A DNA stretch of 64,000 nucleotides from Pseudomonas lurida (GCF_002563895.1 NZ_PDJB01000001.1:1905501-1969500); one strand, 5' to 3'; shown: positions 1-9,113, counted from the first letter of the stretch. Notes: a model not told the origin generated them from the sequence alone. Translations and numbers: made by a program.

Positions 1-204
1 CAGTCTGCGAAGGTCAATTTGAACGCTGCCGACGCCGAAACCCTGCGTCGCGATTTGTTCGGCATTGGTGCTGCCAAAGCCAGGGCGATCATTGCCTACC
101 GCGAAAGCAATGGCCCGTTCACGGCGGTGGATGAGTTGTTGGAAGTGAAGGGGATTGGCAAGGCTTTGCTAGAGAAGAACCGCGACAGGCTTGTAATCAA
201 CTAA
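1..204 (+). CDS. ComEA-like helix-hairpin-helix protein (5' end missing)
   Basis: The open frame enters from the left edge and ends at 204, so only the last 67 residues are present. They read VNLNAADAETL, then GIGAAKARAIIAYR and KGIGKALLEKN, the tandem helix-hairpin-helix (GIG) pattern of the ComEA family, which binds double-stranded DNA without sequence specificity. Related short Pseudomonas proteins are exported to the periplasm, but the signal peptide would lie outside the window. An in-frame TTG at 19 is unlikely to be the true start because the conserved VNLN motif begins before it. A strong hairpin terminator follows at 219-240. Confidence 0.85.
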   Translation, partial: QSAKVNLNAADAETLRRDLFGIGAAKARAIIAYRESNGPFTAVDELLEVKGIGKALLEKNRDRLVIN

Positions 205-218
205 GCCGATAAGGGGAG

Positions 219-240
219 GCCGGTCACTGACCGGCTTTTT
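219..240 (+). terminator. Rho-independent terminator of the comEA-like gene
   Basis: GCCGGTCA-C-TGACCGGC forms a perfect 8-bp stem and is followed by TTTTT. It overlaps the stop codon of the convergent tetR gene by a few bases. Confidence 0.8.
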
Positions 241-802
241 CAGTTTCTGAAACCTGGGTTTTCACACTGGCCCGCACCACGTCCATGATTCGTCGCGCCA
301 GTGCCTTGTCTTTAACGCCTCGCGCCAGCACCAAAGCACCTACCAGCGTTGACATCATCACCAGGCCTTGTGCATCGGTCTTTCTATCGCCCAGGGCGGT
401 TTCAATCTGCTGGATCCGAGCGTCGAGCACCGCATCTGTCGTCGCACTTTGCTGGCCTCTCAGCCCTAGCTCCGAAGACATGGTCGGCAATGGGCAGCCT
501 TCAGCCGGCGAGTTCAGGTGCCACTCCGACAGGTAGCTATCAATAAACCCTTCCAGTGGCCGTTCCTGGCTGAAGAGCATTTCGCAATGAGCATCCAACT
601 CGGCAGCTGCGGCCTGCAGCGCCTTTTCCACCAGCTCGCCCTTGGATTTGAAATGCGCGTAGAACCCGCCGTGCGTCAGGTCCAGTGCCCTCATCAGCGG
701 CTGCAAGCCGGTGGCGCCGATTCCGTCGCGGCGAAAGCGTACGGAGGCTTCCTTGATGATGCGTTGGTGGGTCTGGGCTTTATGGTCGGATGAATAACGC
801 AT
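224..802 (-). CDS. TetR/AcrR family transcriptional regulator
   Basis: A 192-residue repressor. The N-terminal TetR DNA-binding domain covers about residues 10-58, with helix-turn-helix GIGATGLQPLMRALDLTHGG and the typical FYAHFKSKGELVEKAL end. The rest is the ligand-binding, dimerising part, in the group that includes AcrR/NemR-like sensors of toxic organic compounds. I chose the ATG at 802 (MRYSSDHK), which starts just ahead of the domain; the frame stays open to 859, but the extension MCVKRFEWVN is not family-like. No obvious target operon is adjacent, since the divergent gene at 934 is a different regulator. The ligand is unknown. Confidence 0.85.
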   Translation of the reverse strand: MRYSSDHKAQTHQRIIKEASVRFRRDGIGATGLQPLMRALDLTHGGFYAHFKSKGELVEKALQAAAAELDAHCEMLFSQERPLEGFIDSYLSEWHLNSPAEGCPLPTMSSELGLRGQQSATTDAVLDARIQQIETALGDRKTDAQGLVMMSTLVGALVLARGVKDKALARRIMDVVRASVKTQVSETEKAGQ

Positions 803-933
803 AGGGCGGCCTCGGTGACAGGCGTCAAGGTTAACCCACTCGAAGCGTTTCACACACATGGCCTAGGCGGTGGAATTGGCATGAAAAGTGATTACCTGTC
901 TGTAGAGGATTGTTCAACAATCGTGAGGTAACC

Positions 934-1578
934 ATGACGCTCAGCTTGTCTTTAGCCGACCAGATTGCGCTGGAGCTTCGTGCCGACATTATCGGCGGGC
1001 GGCTGTTGCCGGGCATGCCGTTGGTCGAAGTGGAGCTGGTAAAAGCCTACAACGCTTCGCGCAACACGATCCGCGAAGCGCTGCACCGGCTGGGCCAGGA
1101 AGGGCTGACCCGTTATGTGCGCAACAAGGGCGTTATGGTCCGTCGGCTGGCACGAGAGGAAGTGCGTGATTTGTTTGTGGTCCGTCGCACCCTGGAGTTG
1201 CAGGCCATCGCCCAAAGCGGTCCTCTGGCTGAGGATCAATCCGCGCGTATGCAAAACGCCATTGACGCCACCACCCTGGCCCGTGAGCGCGAAGACTGGC
1301 GTGCGGTCGCGACTCACAGCCTGGTGTTTCACCAACAAATCGTCAGCTTGATGCGCAGTCCCTTGTTCGATGAGTTTTTTGCCCAGGTGATCGCCCAGCT
1401 ACGCCTGGTGTTTTGCGCTGCGCCCGACGAGCAACGCTTCCAGTCGCCCTGGTTGGAGCGTGATCGCGAGATTTACACGTTATTGGTCCAGCAGGATAAA
1501 CCGGCTGCAGGGGAGGCGATGAGCCTGTACCTGGATGATTCGGAACGCCTGTCGTTAGCCTTGTTCAACCATCCCTGA
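934..1578 (+). CDS. GntR family (FadR/FCD subfamily) transcriptional regulator
   Basis: A 214-residue regulator. The winged helix-turn-helix lies at about residues 8-75 (LRADIIGGRLLPGMPL, NASRNTIREALHRLGQEGL), followed by an all-helical FCD effector domain (DLFVVRRTLELQAIAQS onward). ATG 934 is preceded by GTGAGGT; a TTG at 910 is a weaker choice. The gene lies 15 bp ahead of the DUF1989 gene, so the pair is probably one transcript and the regulator probably controls it. FCD regulators sense small organic acids or amino-acid-derived metabolites; which one cannot be read from sequence. Confidence 0.88.
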   Translation: MTLSLSLADQIALELRADIIGGRLLPGMPLVEVELVKAYNASRNTIREALHRLGQEGLTRYVRNKGVMVRRLAREEVRDLFVVRRTLELQAIAQSGPLAEDQSARMQNAIDATTLAREREDWRAVATHSLVFHQQIVSLMRSPLFDEFFAQVIAQLRLVFCAAPDEQRFQSPWLERDREIYTLLVQQDKPAAGEAMSLYLDDSERLSLALFNHP

Positions 1579-1593
1579 TTGAGGATCTGCACC

Positions 1594-2442
1594 ATGTACA
1601 AAGACTATCCGGCCGCTTACCAGGTCAGCAAAGGTTCGGCGTTGCAGGTGGATACGGCGTTCTACGAGCGTATCCGTGATCGGGCTGACCAGCGCACGCT
1701 CGTTGAAAGCTTCGAGGTACCGATTCGCACGGGCAGGGCGTGGAAGGTGCCGGCCGGGCATGTGTTCCGGGTCACCACGCCGGTGGGGCCACAGGTGGGT
1801 GACTTCAATGTGTGGAACGCCAATGACCCTCGCGAGCGTTTGTGGGCGGCGCGTACGCGCCAGTTGCAAGGCGCGCATGTCAGCACCCATGACCGCTTAT
1901 GGTCGAACCTGCCCTTTCTGCGGCCGTTGGTGACGATCACCGACGACAGCCTGGCCGGTTACGGTATCGATGAGCACGGCGGTCGCTTGCACGATTTACT
2001 CGGTACCCGTTGCGATCCCTATGTGAACCGCATGCTCACCGGTGAAGACTTCCATCACCATTGCCACTCGAACCTGACGCGCGCGGTGTTACCCCACGGC
2101 CTGACGGAATTCGACGTGCATGACGTGCTGAATATTTTCCAGTGCACGGGCCTCAATCACGACGATATGTACTTCATGAAAGCCTGCCCGGCACAAAAGG
2201 GCGACTACTTGGAGTTTTTTGCCGAAATTGATGTGTTGTGCGCGCTGTCGACGTGCCCGGGCGGGGATCTGTCGTTGCCGATGTGGGGGCCGGATGCACA
2301 GGATCCGCTGACGGTGTGCCGCCCGCTGGGGGTTGAGATCTATAAGCTGGAGGATGAGCTGCTGAAGGGCTGGAGCCAGCCTGAGCGTGCTGCCTACAAG
2401 GGGCAGCACGGTTTGCATATTGCCAAGGCGGCTTGGGAGTAA
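1594..2442 (+). CDS. DUF1989 family protein (urea carboxylase-associated type)
   Basis: A 282-residue soluble protein of the DUF1989 family. The family landmarks are visible: AGHVFRVTTPVGPQVGDFNVWN near the N-terminus, a central SNLTRAVLPHG segment, then FQCTGLNHDDMYFMKACPA and the CALSTCPGGDLSLP motif with conserved Cys residues. Related proteins encoded beside urea/guanidine carboxylases act as carboxyguanidine deiminase subunits. This one is longer, stands alone, and sits beside a GntR regulator rather than a carboxylase, so a different substrate is likely. ATG 1594 has GAGGATC upstream. The neighbouring ethanolamine permease hints at amine or nitrogen metabolism, but that link is inference. 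Confidence 0.8.
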   Translation: MYKDYPAAYQVSKGSALQVDTAFYERIRDRADQRTLVESFEVPIRTGRAWKVPAGHVFRVTTPVGPQVGDFNVWNANDPRERLWAARTRQLQGAHVSTHDRLWSNLPFLRPLVTITDDSLAGYGIDEHGGRLHDLLGTRCDPYVNRMLTGEDFHHHCHSNLTRAVLPHGLTEFDVHDVLNIFQCTGLNHDDMYFMKACPAQKGDYLEFFAEIDVLCALSTCPGGDLSLPMWGPDAQDPLTVCRPLGVEIYKLEDELLKGWSQPERAAYKGQHGLHIAKAAWE

Positions 2443-2451
2443 CCCCAAGGT

Positions 2452-2619
2452 TCAGCGATCCTGCGCGTCCTTGGCATCCGCCTGGGCGTTGCGCTCGGCC
2501 ACGCGCTTGCGTTGTTCGTCGGTGAGTTCCACTTTGTTGGCGCTGTCACGCAGCATCATCAGTCCACCGACGATCGACCCGATGGCGACTACTAATATCA
2601 ACCATGCATACCACGGCAT
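2452..2619 (-). CDS. DUF2897-like small membrane protein
   Basis: A 55-residue protein starting MPWYAWLILVVAIGSIVGG. One N-terminal membrane segment (about residues 4-23) is followed by a charged helix rich in Lys, Arg, Glu and Asp (VELTDEQRKRVAERNAQ). This matches the DUF2897 pattern of tiny gammaproteobacterial membrane proteins of unknown role. The ATG at 2619 has AGGAGAG upstream on the minus strand. It is convergent with the DUF1989 gene, whose stop lies 10 bp away. Confidence 0.75.
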   Translation of the reverse strand: MPWYAWLILVVAIGSIVGGLMMLRDSANKVELTDEQRKRVAERNAQADAKDAQDR

Positions 2620-2730
2620 AAGGCTCTCCTTGAGGCAGATTGCCGTGGGAGAGTTTTCCCACGGTAATAACTGCTTTGAGTAACGGGCTTTCTTACTAGT
2701 TCAGTGTAGGCCCGTTCTGCCTCCAGTAGG

Positions 2731-4095
2731 TCAGAGCCCGGTCAACATCGCATCCGCCGGGGCATCGGCGCGGTCTTGCGCGGTCATCTGGAAGTAGGCG
2801 AACCCCACCACCATGAAGCCCAGGAAGATCAGCCCGATCAGCGCGTTGAACCAGGCCATGGCCACCAGGCACACCACCGCCAGCACCAGCGCAATGCCCG
2901 GGACGATCGGGTAACCCGGTGCGCGGAAGGTGCGTTCCAGCAGCGGTTCGGTCTTACGCAGTTTGAACAGGCTGAGCATGCTCATGATGTACATCACGAT
3001 GGCGCCGAATACGGCCATGGTGATCATCGCGGCGGTCAACGTCATGCCGCCCAGGTTGATCAGGCCGTCGCTGTAGATCGCTGCGATACCGACCACGCCG
3101 CCGGCAATGATTGCTCGGTGAGGTGTCTGAAAACGCGACAGCTTGGCGAGGAAAGACGGCAGGTAGCCGGCGCGTGCCAGGGCGAAGAACTGGCGCGAGT
3201 AGCCGAGGATGATGCCGTGGAAGCTTGCCACCAGGCCGAACAGGCCGATCCACACCAGCATGTGCAACCAGCCGGAGCTGTCGCCTACGACGGTTTTCAT
3301 GGCTTGGGGCAATGGGTCGTTGATGTTCGACAGGGTGCGCCAGTCGCCCACGCCGCCGGCAAAGAACATCACGCCCATGGCCAGGACCACCAGTGTCAGG
3401 ATGCCGCTGATGTAGGCTTTTGGAATGGTGCGCTTCGGATCCTTGGCTTCTTCGGCAGCCATGGCCGCGCCTTCGATGGCGAGGAAGAACCAGATGGCGA
3501 AAGGGATCGCGGCAAACATGCCGGCAATCGCTGGCGCGCCAAATGTATCGGAACCGGCCCAGCCGTTCAGGGCGAAGTTGCTGAAGCTGAAGGCGGGCGC
3601 CACCACGCCCATGAACACCAGCAATTCAGCGACGGCAAGCACACACACCACCAGTTCGAAGGTGGCGGCGAGTTTCACGCCGAGGATATTCAGGCCCATG
3701 AACACGATGTAGGCGCCGACGGCGGCGTGCTTCGGGTCCAGTGCCGGGAACTGCACATTCAGGTAGGCGCCGATGGCCAAGGCGATGGCGGGCGGCGCGA
3801 AGACGAATTCGATCAATGTCGCGAGCCCGGCGATCAAGCCGCCTTTTTCACCAAAGGCGCGACGGCTGTAGGCAAACGGCCCGCCGGCGTGAGGAATTGC
3901 AGTCGTCAGCTCGGTGAAGCTGAAGATGAAGCAGGTGTACATCGCGGCGACCATCAATGAGGTCACCAGGAAGCCGAGGGTTCCGGCGACACCCCAGCCA
4001 TAGCTCCAGCCAAAGTACTCCCCGGATATCACCAGCCCGACCGCAATGCCCCATAAGTGCAGGGTGCCCAAGGTGGGTTTGAGTTGTGTGTTCAT
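2731..4095 (-). CDS. eat: Ethanolamine permease (APC superfamily)
   Basis: A 454-residue inner-membrane transporter with about 12 hydrophobic segments. It starts MNTQLKPTLGTLHLWGIAVGLVISGEYFGWSYGW, the typical opening of proteobacterial ethanolamine permeases; TTAIPHAGGPFAYSRRAFG and EEAKDPKRTIPKAYI are further APC family signatures. It imports ethanolamine, which ethanolamine ammonia-lyase (eutBC, not in this window) would split to acetaldehyde and ammonia. The ATG at 4095 follows CAGGGAGAGCAACACA; an upstream in-frame start at 4131 is rejected because it overlaps the promoter. A sigma-54-type promoter at 4137-4152 suggests nitrogen- or substrate-responsive expression. Confidence 0.85.
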   Translation of the reverse strand: MNTQLKPTLGTLHLWGIAVGLVISGEYFGWSYGWGVAGTLGFLVTSLMVAAMYTCFIFSFTELTTAIPHAGGPFAYSRRAFGEKGGLIAGLATLIEFVFAPPAIALAIGAYLNVQFPALDPKHAAVGAYIVFMGLNILGVKLAATFELVVCVLAVAELLVFMGVVAPAFSFSNFALNGWAGSDTFGAPAIAGMFAAIPFAIWFFLAIEGAAMAAEEAKDPKRTIPKAYISGILTLVVLAMGVMFFAGGVGDWRTLSNINDPLPQAMKTVVGDSSGWLHMLVWIGLFGLVASFHGIILGYSRQFFALARAGYLPSFLAKLSRFQTPHRAIIAGGVVGIAAIYSDGLINLGGMTLTAAMITMAVFGAIVMYIMSMLSLFKLRKTEPLLERTFRAPGYPIVPGIALVLAVVCLVAMAWFNALIGLIFLGFMVVGFAYFQMTAQDRADAPADAMLTGL

Positions 4096-4136
4096 TGTGT
4101 TGCTCTCCCTGAACCGTTTGGAATGATTCAAGGTGT

Positions 4137-4152
4137 TGCAGCGGCCATGCCA
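4137..4152 (-). promoter_or_regulatory. Sigma-54 (RpoN) promoter of the ethanolamine permease
   Basis: On the minus strand the sequence is TGGCATGGCCGCTGCA. Against the RpoN consensus TGGCACG-N4-TTGCW it matches in every defined position except two, with the correct GG/GC spacing. It lies about 40 bp before the ATG at 4095. Ethanolamine catabolism in P. aeruginosa is known to depend on RpoN with the activator EatR, which fits. Three upstream TGTCG copies (4166, 4185, 4224) could be activator contacts. Confidence 0.65.
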
Positions 4153-4264
4153 GCCTGGGAATCATTGTCGTAAAGCCGCGCAACTGTCGCCAGGGGAACG
4201 GTTTGGCGTTTGAATTTTGCCGGTGTCGCACCAGATAAGTGCGGTAGTGCTTGAGCTGCCGCCA

Positions 4265-4345
4265 TCGCGGGCAAGCCCGCTCCCACGGGGGGGCGCGCAC
4301 TTTGTGATCAAGCGCAGTCGAGTGTGGGAGCGGGCTTGCCCGCGA
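4265..4345. repeat. REP palindrome pair (inverted)
   Basis: Two inverted copies of a Pseudomonas REP: TCGCGGGCAAGCCCGCTCCC at 4265 and its complement ending TTGCCCGCGA at 4345, separated by 37 bp. It lies between the divergent permease and kdp promoters. Confidence 0.9.
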
Positions 4346-4396
4346 AGAGGCCCGCGCAGGCGCCGAAAATCCCCTGTAAACCCCGCATAAACCCAC

Positions 4397-4417
4397 TCTT
4401 TACGCCGTCTTTACGCC
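4397..4417 (+). promoter_or_regulatory. Tandem TCTTTACGCC repeat, candidate KdpE operator
   Basis: TCTTTACGCC occurs at 4397-4406 and again at 4408-4417, one helical turn apart, about 90 bp before kdpF. A related TTTACACC follows at 4443. The E. coli KdpE site contains TTTACACCCCGCCC, so these repeats are the best candidate operator for potassium-limited induction. That is inference from resemblance and position. Confidence 0.5.
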
Positions 4418-4506
4418 CTGCCCACAGCCTCGCTCTCGTTCCTTTACACCACTCCTGCCGACAATTGCCCCACACGCGGCACTCGCCGCTAAACGGAGAG
4501 ACTTCC

Positions 4507-4596
4507 ATGAGCGTTCTGGACGGGGTGTCACTGCTATTGGCCGTGGCGCTGTTCATTTATCTGCTGGTTGCGCTGTTACGCGCGGATCGGAACTAG
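4507..4596 (+). CDS. kdpF: KdpF, small subunit of the potassium pump
   Basis: A 29-residue single-span peptide, MSVLDGVSLLLAVALFIYLLV then ALLRADRN. KdpF stabilises the KdpFABC potassium-transporting ATPase in the inner membrane. The ATG at 4507 follows CGGAGAGACTTCC, a good ribosome-binding site. It is the first gene of the operon, 9 bp before kdpA. Length and the single hydrophobic helix match the family (E. coli KdpF is also 29 residues). Confidence 0.92.
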   Translation: MSVLDGVSLLLAVALFIYLLVALLRADRN

Positions 4597-4605
4597 GAGC
4601 GGGCT

Positions 4606-6300
4606 ATGCACAGTTATGACTATTGGCTGATCATTGCCTTCTTTGCCGTGGTGCTGGTGCCGGCACCGTTCCTGGGGCGGTTCTACTACAAGGTGATGGA
4701 AGGGCAGCGCACTTGGCTCACGCCGGTACTCGGCCCTGTCGAACGCGCCTGTTATCGCCTGTCGGGCGTTGACGAGCATCAGGAACAAAGCTGGCAGAAG
4801 TACATGCTGGCGTTGCTTGCGTTCAACCTCGCGGGCTTTTTGCTGTTGTTCGCGATCCTGTTGTTCCAGGACTACCTCCCACTGAACCCGCAGAAATTGC
4901 CGGGCCAGGAATGGACCCTGGCCTTCAACACCGCGGTCAGTTTCATGACCAACACCAACTGGCAGGCCTACAGCGGTGAGGCGTCCCTGAGCTACCTCAG
5001 CCAGATGGCCGGCCTGACCGTGCAGAACTTCGTCAGCGCGGCGACCGGTCTGGCCGTTCTGGTTGCGCTTTGCCGCGGGATCGGTCGCAAGTCCACCCAG
5101 ACACTGGGTAACTTCTGGGTCGATATGACCCGCGCCACCCTCTACGGCCTGCTGCCGTTGTGCCTGGTGCTGGCGTTGTTCCTGGTGTGGCAGGGCGTGC
5201 CGCAAACCTTCGCCCACTACGTGGATGCCGTGACGATGCAGGGCGTGGATCAAGTGATCCCCCTGGGTCCGGCGGCCAGCCAGATTGCGATCAAGCAGTT
5301 GGGCACCAACGGCGGCGGCTTCTTCGGTGTCAACTCGGCGCACCCGTTTGAAGACCCGACTGCCTGGGCCAACCTGTTCGAGTTGGCGTCGATCATCCTG
5401 ATCCCGGTGGCGCTGGTCTTCACCTTCGGCCATTACGTGAAGGACCTGCGTCAGAGCCGCGCGATTCTTGGCTGCATGCTGGCGTTGTTCATCATCGGCG
5501 GCGCGACCTCGCTGTGGGCCGAATACCAGCCTAACCCAACCCTCAACAACCCGGCCGTGGAGCAAACCGCACCACTGGAAGGTAAAGAGGCACGCTTCGG
5601 CACCACCGGCACGGTGCTGTGGTCGGTGACGACGACGGCGGCGTCCAACGGGTCGGTCAACGGCATGCAGGACAGCCTCAACCCTCTCAGCGGCATGGTC
5701 GCGCTGGTCAACATGATGGTCGGCGAAGTGATCTTCGGCGGCGTCGGCGCCGGCATGTACGGCATGTTGCTCAACGTGCTGATCGCGGTGTTCCTCGCCG
5801 GCCTGATGATCGGCCGCACCCCGGAATACCTGGGCAAGAAGCTGCAGGCCAAGGAAGTGCAATTGCTGGTGGTGACCCTCTTGGTGATGCCGGTGGGCGT
5901 GCTGGTGCTCGGCGCCATTGCCGCTAGCCTGCCTGGCCCGGCCGGCGCCATCAGTAACCCTGGCCCGCACGGTTTCAGCCAGTTGCTCTATGCCTACACC
6001 TCGGCCAGCGCCAACAACGGCTCGGCGTTCGGTGGCTTCGGCGCCAACACGCCGTTCCACAACCTGATGCTGGGCCTTGGCATGTTGATCGGCCGCTTCG
6101 GCTACATCCTCCCGGTACTGGCCCTGGCCGGCAGCCTGGCGATGAAGAAGACCGCACCGATTGGCCAGAACAGCTTCCCGACCCATGGCCCGCTGTTCGT
6201 GACCCTGTTGACCGTGACCATTTTGCTGGTGGGCGGCCTGACCTTCCTGCCGACGCTGGCACTGGGCCCTATTGCTGAACACTTGAGCATGGGCTTCTGA
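4606..6300 (+). CDS. kdpA: Potassium-transporting ATPase subunit KdpA
   Basis: The 564-residue channel-like subunit that selects and carries K+ through the membrane. About ten membrane helices are visible, together with the repeated selectivity-filter loops, for example [13 protein letters not shown] (about residue 109), [19 protein letters not shown] (about residue 230), SNGSVNGM and [20 protein letters not shown]. Length matches the family. ATG 4606 follows AGGAGCGGGCT. It lies 5 bp from kdpB in the kdpFABC operon. Confidence 0.98.
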   Translation: MHSYDYWLIIAFFAVVLVPAPFLGRFYYKVMEGQRTWLTPVLGPVERACYRLSGVDEHQEQSWQKYMLALLAFNLAGFLLLFAILLFQDYLPLNPQKLPGQEWTLAFNTAVSFMTNTNWQAYSGEASLSYLSQMAGLTVQNFVSAATGLAVLVALCRGIGRKSTQTLGNFWVDMTRATLYGLLPLCLVLALFLVWQGVPQTFAHYVDAVTMQGVDQVIPLGPAASQIAIKQLGTNGGGFFGVNSAHPFEDPTAWANLFELASIILIPVALVFTFGHYVKDLRQSRAILGCMLALFIIGGATSLWAEYQPNPTLNNPAVEQTAPLEGKEARFGTTGTVLWSVTTTAASNGSVNGMQDSLNPLSGMVALVNMMVGEVIFGGVGAGMYGMLLNVLIAVFLAGLMIGRTPEYLGKKLQAKEVQLLVVTLLVMPVGVLVLGAIAASLPGPAGAISNPGPHGFSQLLYAYTSASANNGSAFGGFGANTPFHNLMLGLGMLIGRFGYILPVLALAGSLAMKKTAPIGQNSFPTHGPLFVTLLTVTILLVGGLTFLPTLALGPIAEHLSMGF

Positions 6301-6305
6301 GGGAT

Positions 6306-8369
6306 ATGAAAATGAATATGCCTGCAAAAAACGCAGCTCCGGCCAAAACCCAGCAGCCTGCCAAAACCGCCATCTCCGCCCTGTGGCGTCCGGCGCTGGT
6401 CCAGGCTTTCGTCAAGCTGGACCCTCGCCAACTGCAACGCTCGCCGGTGATGCTGGTGGTCGAGTTGACCGCCATCCTCACCACCGTGCTGTGCTTCGTG
6501 CCCGACACCACTGTGCCGACCTATGTCGCCGTGCAGATCGCGGTGTGGCTGTGGTTCACCGTGCTCTTCGCCAACTTCGCCGAAGCCTTGGCCGAAGGGC
6601 GTGGCAAGGCGCGTGCCGACAGCCTCAAGGCCGGTAGCGAAGGCCTGAGCGCACGCCGCAAGGAGGCGGATGGCAGCTTCAAGGTCGTGCCGGCCACCAG
6701 CCTGCGCAAAGGCGATGTGGTGCGCGTTGCCGCCGGGGAAATGATCCCCGGTGACGGCGAAGTCATTGAAGGCATCGCGGCGGTTAACGAAGCCGCGATC
6801 ACCGGTGAATCCGCACCCGTCATCCGCGAGTCCGGCGGCGACCGTTCGGCCGTCACCGGTAACACTCGCCTGGTGTCGGACTGGCTGCTGATCCGCATCA
6901 CCGCCAACCCCGGTGAGTCGACACTCGACCGCATGATCGCCCTGGTGGAAGGCGCCAAGCGCCAGAAAACCCCCAACGAAGTCGCGCTGGATATCCTGCT
7001 GATCGGCCTGACCCTGATCTTCCTGCTGGTGGTGGTGACCCTGCAACCGTTCGCCCACTTCGCCAGTGGCAGCTTGCCGCTGGTGTTCCTGGTCGCACTG
7101 TTGGTGACCCTGATTCCTACCACCATCGGCGGCTTGTTGTCGGCTATCGGTATCGCCGGCATGGACCGCCTGGTGCGCCTCAATGTGATCGCCAAGTCCG
7201 GCCGTGCCGTGGAAGCGGCGGGGGACGTGCATGTGTTGCTGCTGGACAAGACCGGCACCATCACCTTCGGTAACCGTCGGTGCGCGGCAGTGGTCGCAGC
7301 GCCTGGCGTCAGCGGCAAGGAAGTCGCCGAAGGGGCGTTGTTTGCCTCGCTGGCGGATGACACGGCGGAAGGTAAATCCATCGTCGAATACCTGCGCGCC
7401 TTGCACCCTCAAGCCGAGCCGACCGCAGACGAGTTGACGGCCGTGCCATTCAGCGCTGAAACGCGTCTGTCCGGTGTCGACTACCAGGGCCGCGTATTTC
7501 GCAAAGGCGCAGTGGATTCGTTGCTGGCCTTCGTCGGTCAACAACGTCGCGATCTTGCAGCGCCTCTGTCGCGGGAAATCGACAAGATCGCCCAAAGCGG
7601 TGGCACCCCGTTGCTGGTGTGTGCCGATGGCAAGTTGCTTGGTGCGATCCACCTGAAGGACGTGGTCAAGCCGGGCATCCGCGAGCGTTTTGCCGAGCTG
7701 CGTAAGCTGGGCATCCGCACCGTGATGGTCACCGGCGACAACCCGCTGACCGCTGCCGCGATTGCTGCCGAAGCGGGCGTGGACGACGTACTGGCCGAAG
7801 CCACCCCGGAGAAGAAACTCGCCCGCATTCGTCATGAGCAGAACGACGGACGTCTGGTGGCGATGTGCGGCGACGGTGCCAACGACGCCCCGGCGCTGGC
7901 CCAGGCGGACGTCGGCATGGCCATGAATGACGGCACCCAGGCCGCTCGCGAAGCCGCCAACATGGTCGACCTCGACAGCGACCCGACCAAGTTGCTGGAC
8001 GTGGTGCAGATCGGCAAGGAGTTGCTGGTGACCCGTGGCGCGCTGACCACCTTCTCCATCGCCAACGACGTGGCCAAGTACTTCGCGATCCTGCCGGCAC
8101 TGTTCGCCTCGATCTACCCGCAACTGGGCGTGCTCAACGTGATGCACTTGCAGAGCCCGCAGAGCGCGATCCTCTCGGCCATCGTGTTCAACGCGCTGAT
8201 CATCGTGGTGCTGATTCCCCTGGCGCTGCGCGGTGTGCGCGTGCAGGCGGCGAGTGCGGCGGCATTGCTGCGACGCAACCTGCTGATCTACGGGCTGGGC
8301 GGGATCCTGGTGCCGTTCGTGGGCATCAAGGCGATCGACATGCTGTTGACGGCGTTGCACCTGGTGTAA
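6306..8369 (+). CDS. kdpB: Potassium-transporting P-type ATPase subunit KdpB
   Basis: The 687-residue catalytic subunit, a P1A-type ATPase. The actuator motif is [13 protein letters not shown]...ITGESAPV (about residues 145-178). The phosphorylation motif DKTGTI has Asp at residue 314. Nucleotide-binding and hinge motifs [10 protein letters not shown] and [18 protein letters not shown] are present. The phosphorylation site lies in the large cytosolic loop between membrane helices. The N-terminal 30 residues are Ala/Pro/Lys-rich and variable in this family. It works with KdpA, KdpC and KdpF for high-affinity K+ uptake. Confidence 0.98.
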   Translation: MKMNMPAKNAAPAKTQQPAKTAISALWRPALVQAFVKLDPRQLQRSPVMLVVELTAILTTVLCFVPDTTVPTYVAVQIAVWLWFTVLFANFAEALAEGRGKARADSLKAGSEGLSARRKEADGSFKVVPATSLRKGDVVRVAAGEMIPGDGEVIEGIAAVNEAAITGESAPVIRESGGDRSAVTGNTRLVSDWLLIRITANPGESTLDRMIALVEGAKRQKTPNEVALDILLIGLTLIFLLVVVTLQPFAHFASGSLPLVFLVALLVTLIPTTIGGLLSAIGIAGMDRLVRLNVIAKSGRAVEAAGDVHVLLLDKTGTITFGNRRCAAVVAAPGVSGKEVAEGALFASLADDTAEGKSIVEYLRALHPQAEPTADELTAVPFSAETRLSGVDYQGRVFRKGAVDSLLAFVGQQRRDLAAPLSREIDKIAQSGGTPLLVCADGKLLGAIHLKDVVKPGIRERFAELRKLGIRTVMVTGDNPLTAAAIAAEAGVDDVLAEATPEKKLARIRHEQNDGRLVAMCGDGANDAPALAQADVGMAMNDGTQAAREAANMVDLDSDPTKLLDVVQIGKELLVTRGALTTFSIANDVAKYFAILPALFASIYPQLGVLNVMHLQSPQSAILSAIVFNALIIVVLIPLALRGVRVQAASAAALLRRNLLIYGLGGILVPFVGIKAIDMLLTALHLV

Positions 8370-8383
8370 AGACCTCCACCTTG

Positions 8384-8413
8384 TGTGGCGGGGGGGCGCG
8401 CTCCCTCGCCACA
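8384..8413. repeat. Short REP-like palindrome between kdpB and kdpC
   Basis: TGTGGCG at 8384-8390 pairs with CGCCACA at 8407-8413 around a G-rich, C-rich centre. It resembles the second common Pseudomonas REP type (TGTGGCGAGGGGGC). It fills the 74-bp gap inside the kdp operon and could tune RNA stability between the two subunits. Confidence 0.65.
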
Positions 8414-8443
8414 GGGGTTTCTTGACTGATTGAGGATGTGAAG

Positions 8444-8989
8444 ATGACTAACATGATCCGCCCGGCCCTGAGCCTGCTGGTCCTCATGACCCTGATCACC
8501 GGCGTCGCTTACCCGCTGGTGGTGACCGGCGTCGCCCAAGTGGCTTTCCCGGACCAGGCCAATGGCAGCCTGGTGCGTGACGACAGCGGCAAAGTGCGCG
8601 GCTCCAGCCTGATCGCCCAGGACTTTACCGGCGACAGCTGGTTCCACCCGCGCCCATCGGCCGGCGCGTTTGCCACGGTTTCCAGCAGCGCCAGTAACCT
8701 GGGCCCAAGCAACCCGGCACTGGCGACGCGTATCTTCGATGACGCCAACAAGCAACTGGTGCCTAGCCAAGGGCCGGTGCCTTTGGCGTCGCTGACTACC
8801 TCTGGCAGCGGTCTTGATCCACACTTGCCTCCAGAGGCAATTGCCTATCAACTGGCGCGAGTGGCCACGGCGCGGAATGTGCCGGTGGCAACCTTGCAAC
8901 GGTTGCTGGATGAACACATCGAGAGCCCGTTGGTGGGCCCGCCTGTCGTGAATGTGCTGGCCTTGAACATGGCCTTGGAAAAATTGTAA
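8444..8989 (+). CDS. kdpC: Potassium-transporting ATPase subunit KdpC
   Basis: A 181-residue subunit with one N-terminal membrane helix ([20 protein letters not shown]) and a periplasmic domain carrying KdpC signatures: [29 protein letters not shown], and [14 protein letters not shown] followed by [12 protein letters not shown]. KdpC helps assemble the complex and raises nucleotide affinity of KdpB. TGAGGATGTG precedes the start; GTG 8438 and ATG 8453 are alternatives in frame. The gene is 74 bp from kdpB because of a REP-like insertion. Confidence 0.96.
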   Translation: MTNMIRPALSLLVLMTLITGVAYPLVVTGVAQVAFPDQANGSLVRDDSGKVRGSSLIAQDFTGDSWFHPRPSAGAFATVSSSASNLGPSNPALATRIFDDANKQLVPSQGPVPLASLTTSGSGLDPHLPPEAIAYQLARVATARNVPVATLQRLLDEHIESPLVGPPVVNVLALNMALEKL

Positions 8990-9003
8990 GCAGTGAAAGC
9001 GCT

Positions 9004-9066
9004 TCGCGGGCAAGCCCGCTCCCACAGGGGAATGCATCCCAGATGTGGGAGCGGGCTTGCCCGCGA
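9004..9066. repeat. REP palindrome pair
   Basis: TCGCGGGCAAGCCCGCTCCC (from 9004) and its inverted copy ending at 9066, with a 17-bp spacer, lie between kdpC and kdpD. The pair separates the pump genes from the sensor genes. Confidence 0.9.
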
Positions 9067-9113
9067 TGACGGCCTGAAGTACACCCGATAAACACCTGAA
9101 GGAACCCCCGCGC

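Noticed and set aside
4576..6327. 583-codon open frame on the minus strand over kdpA
   Set aside because: It runs antisense to kdpA, is rich in Gln, His and Arg, and has no recognisable motif, as expected of a shadow of a high-G+C gene.
6102..8360. 752-codon open frame antisense to kdpB
   Set aside because: Composition and lack of motifs mark it as a codon-bias shadow of the certain P-type ATPase gene.
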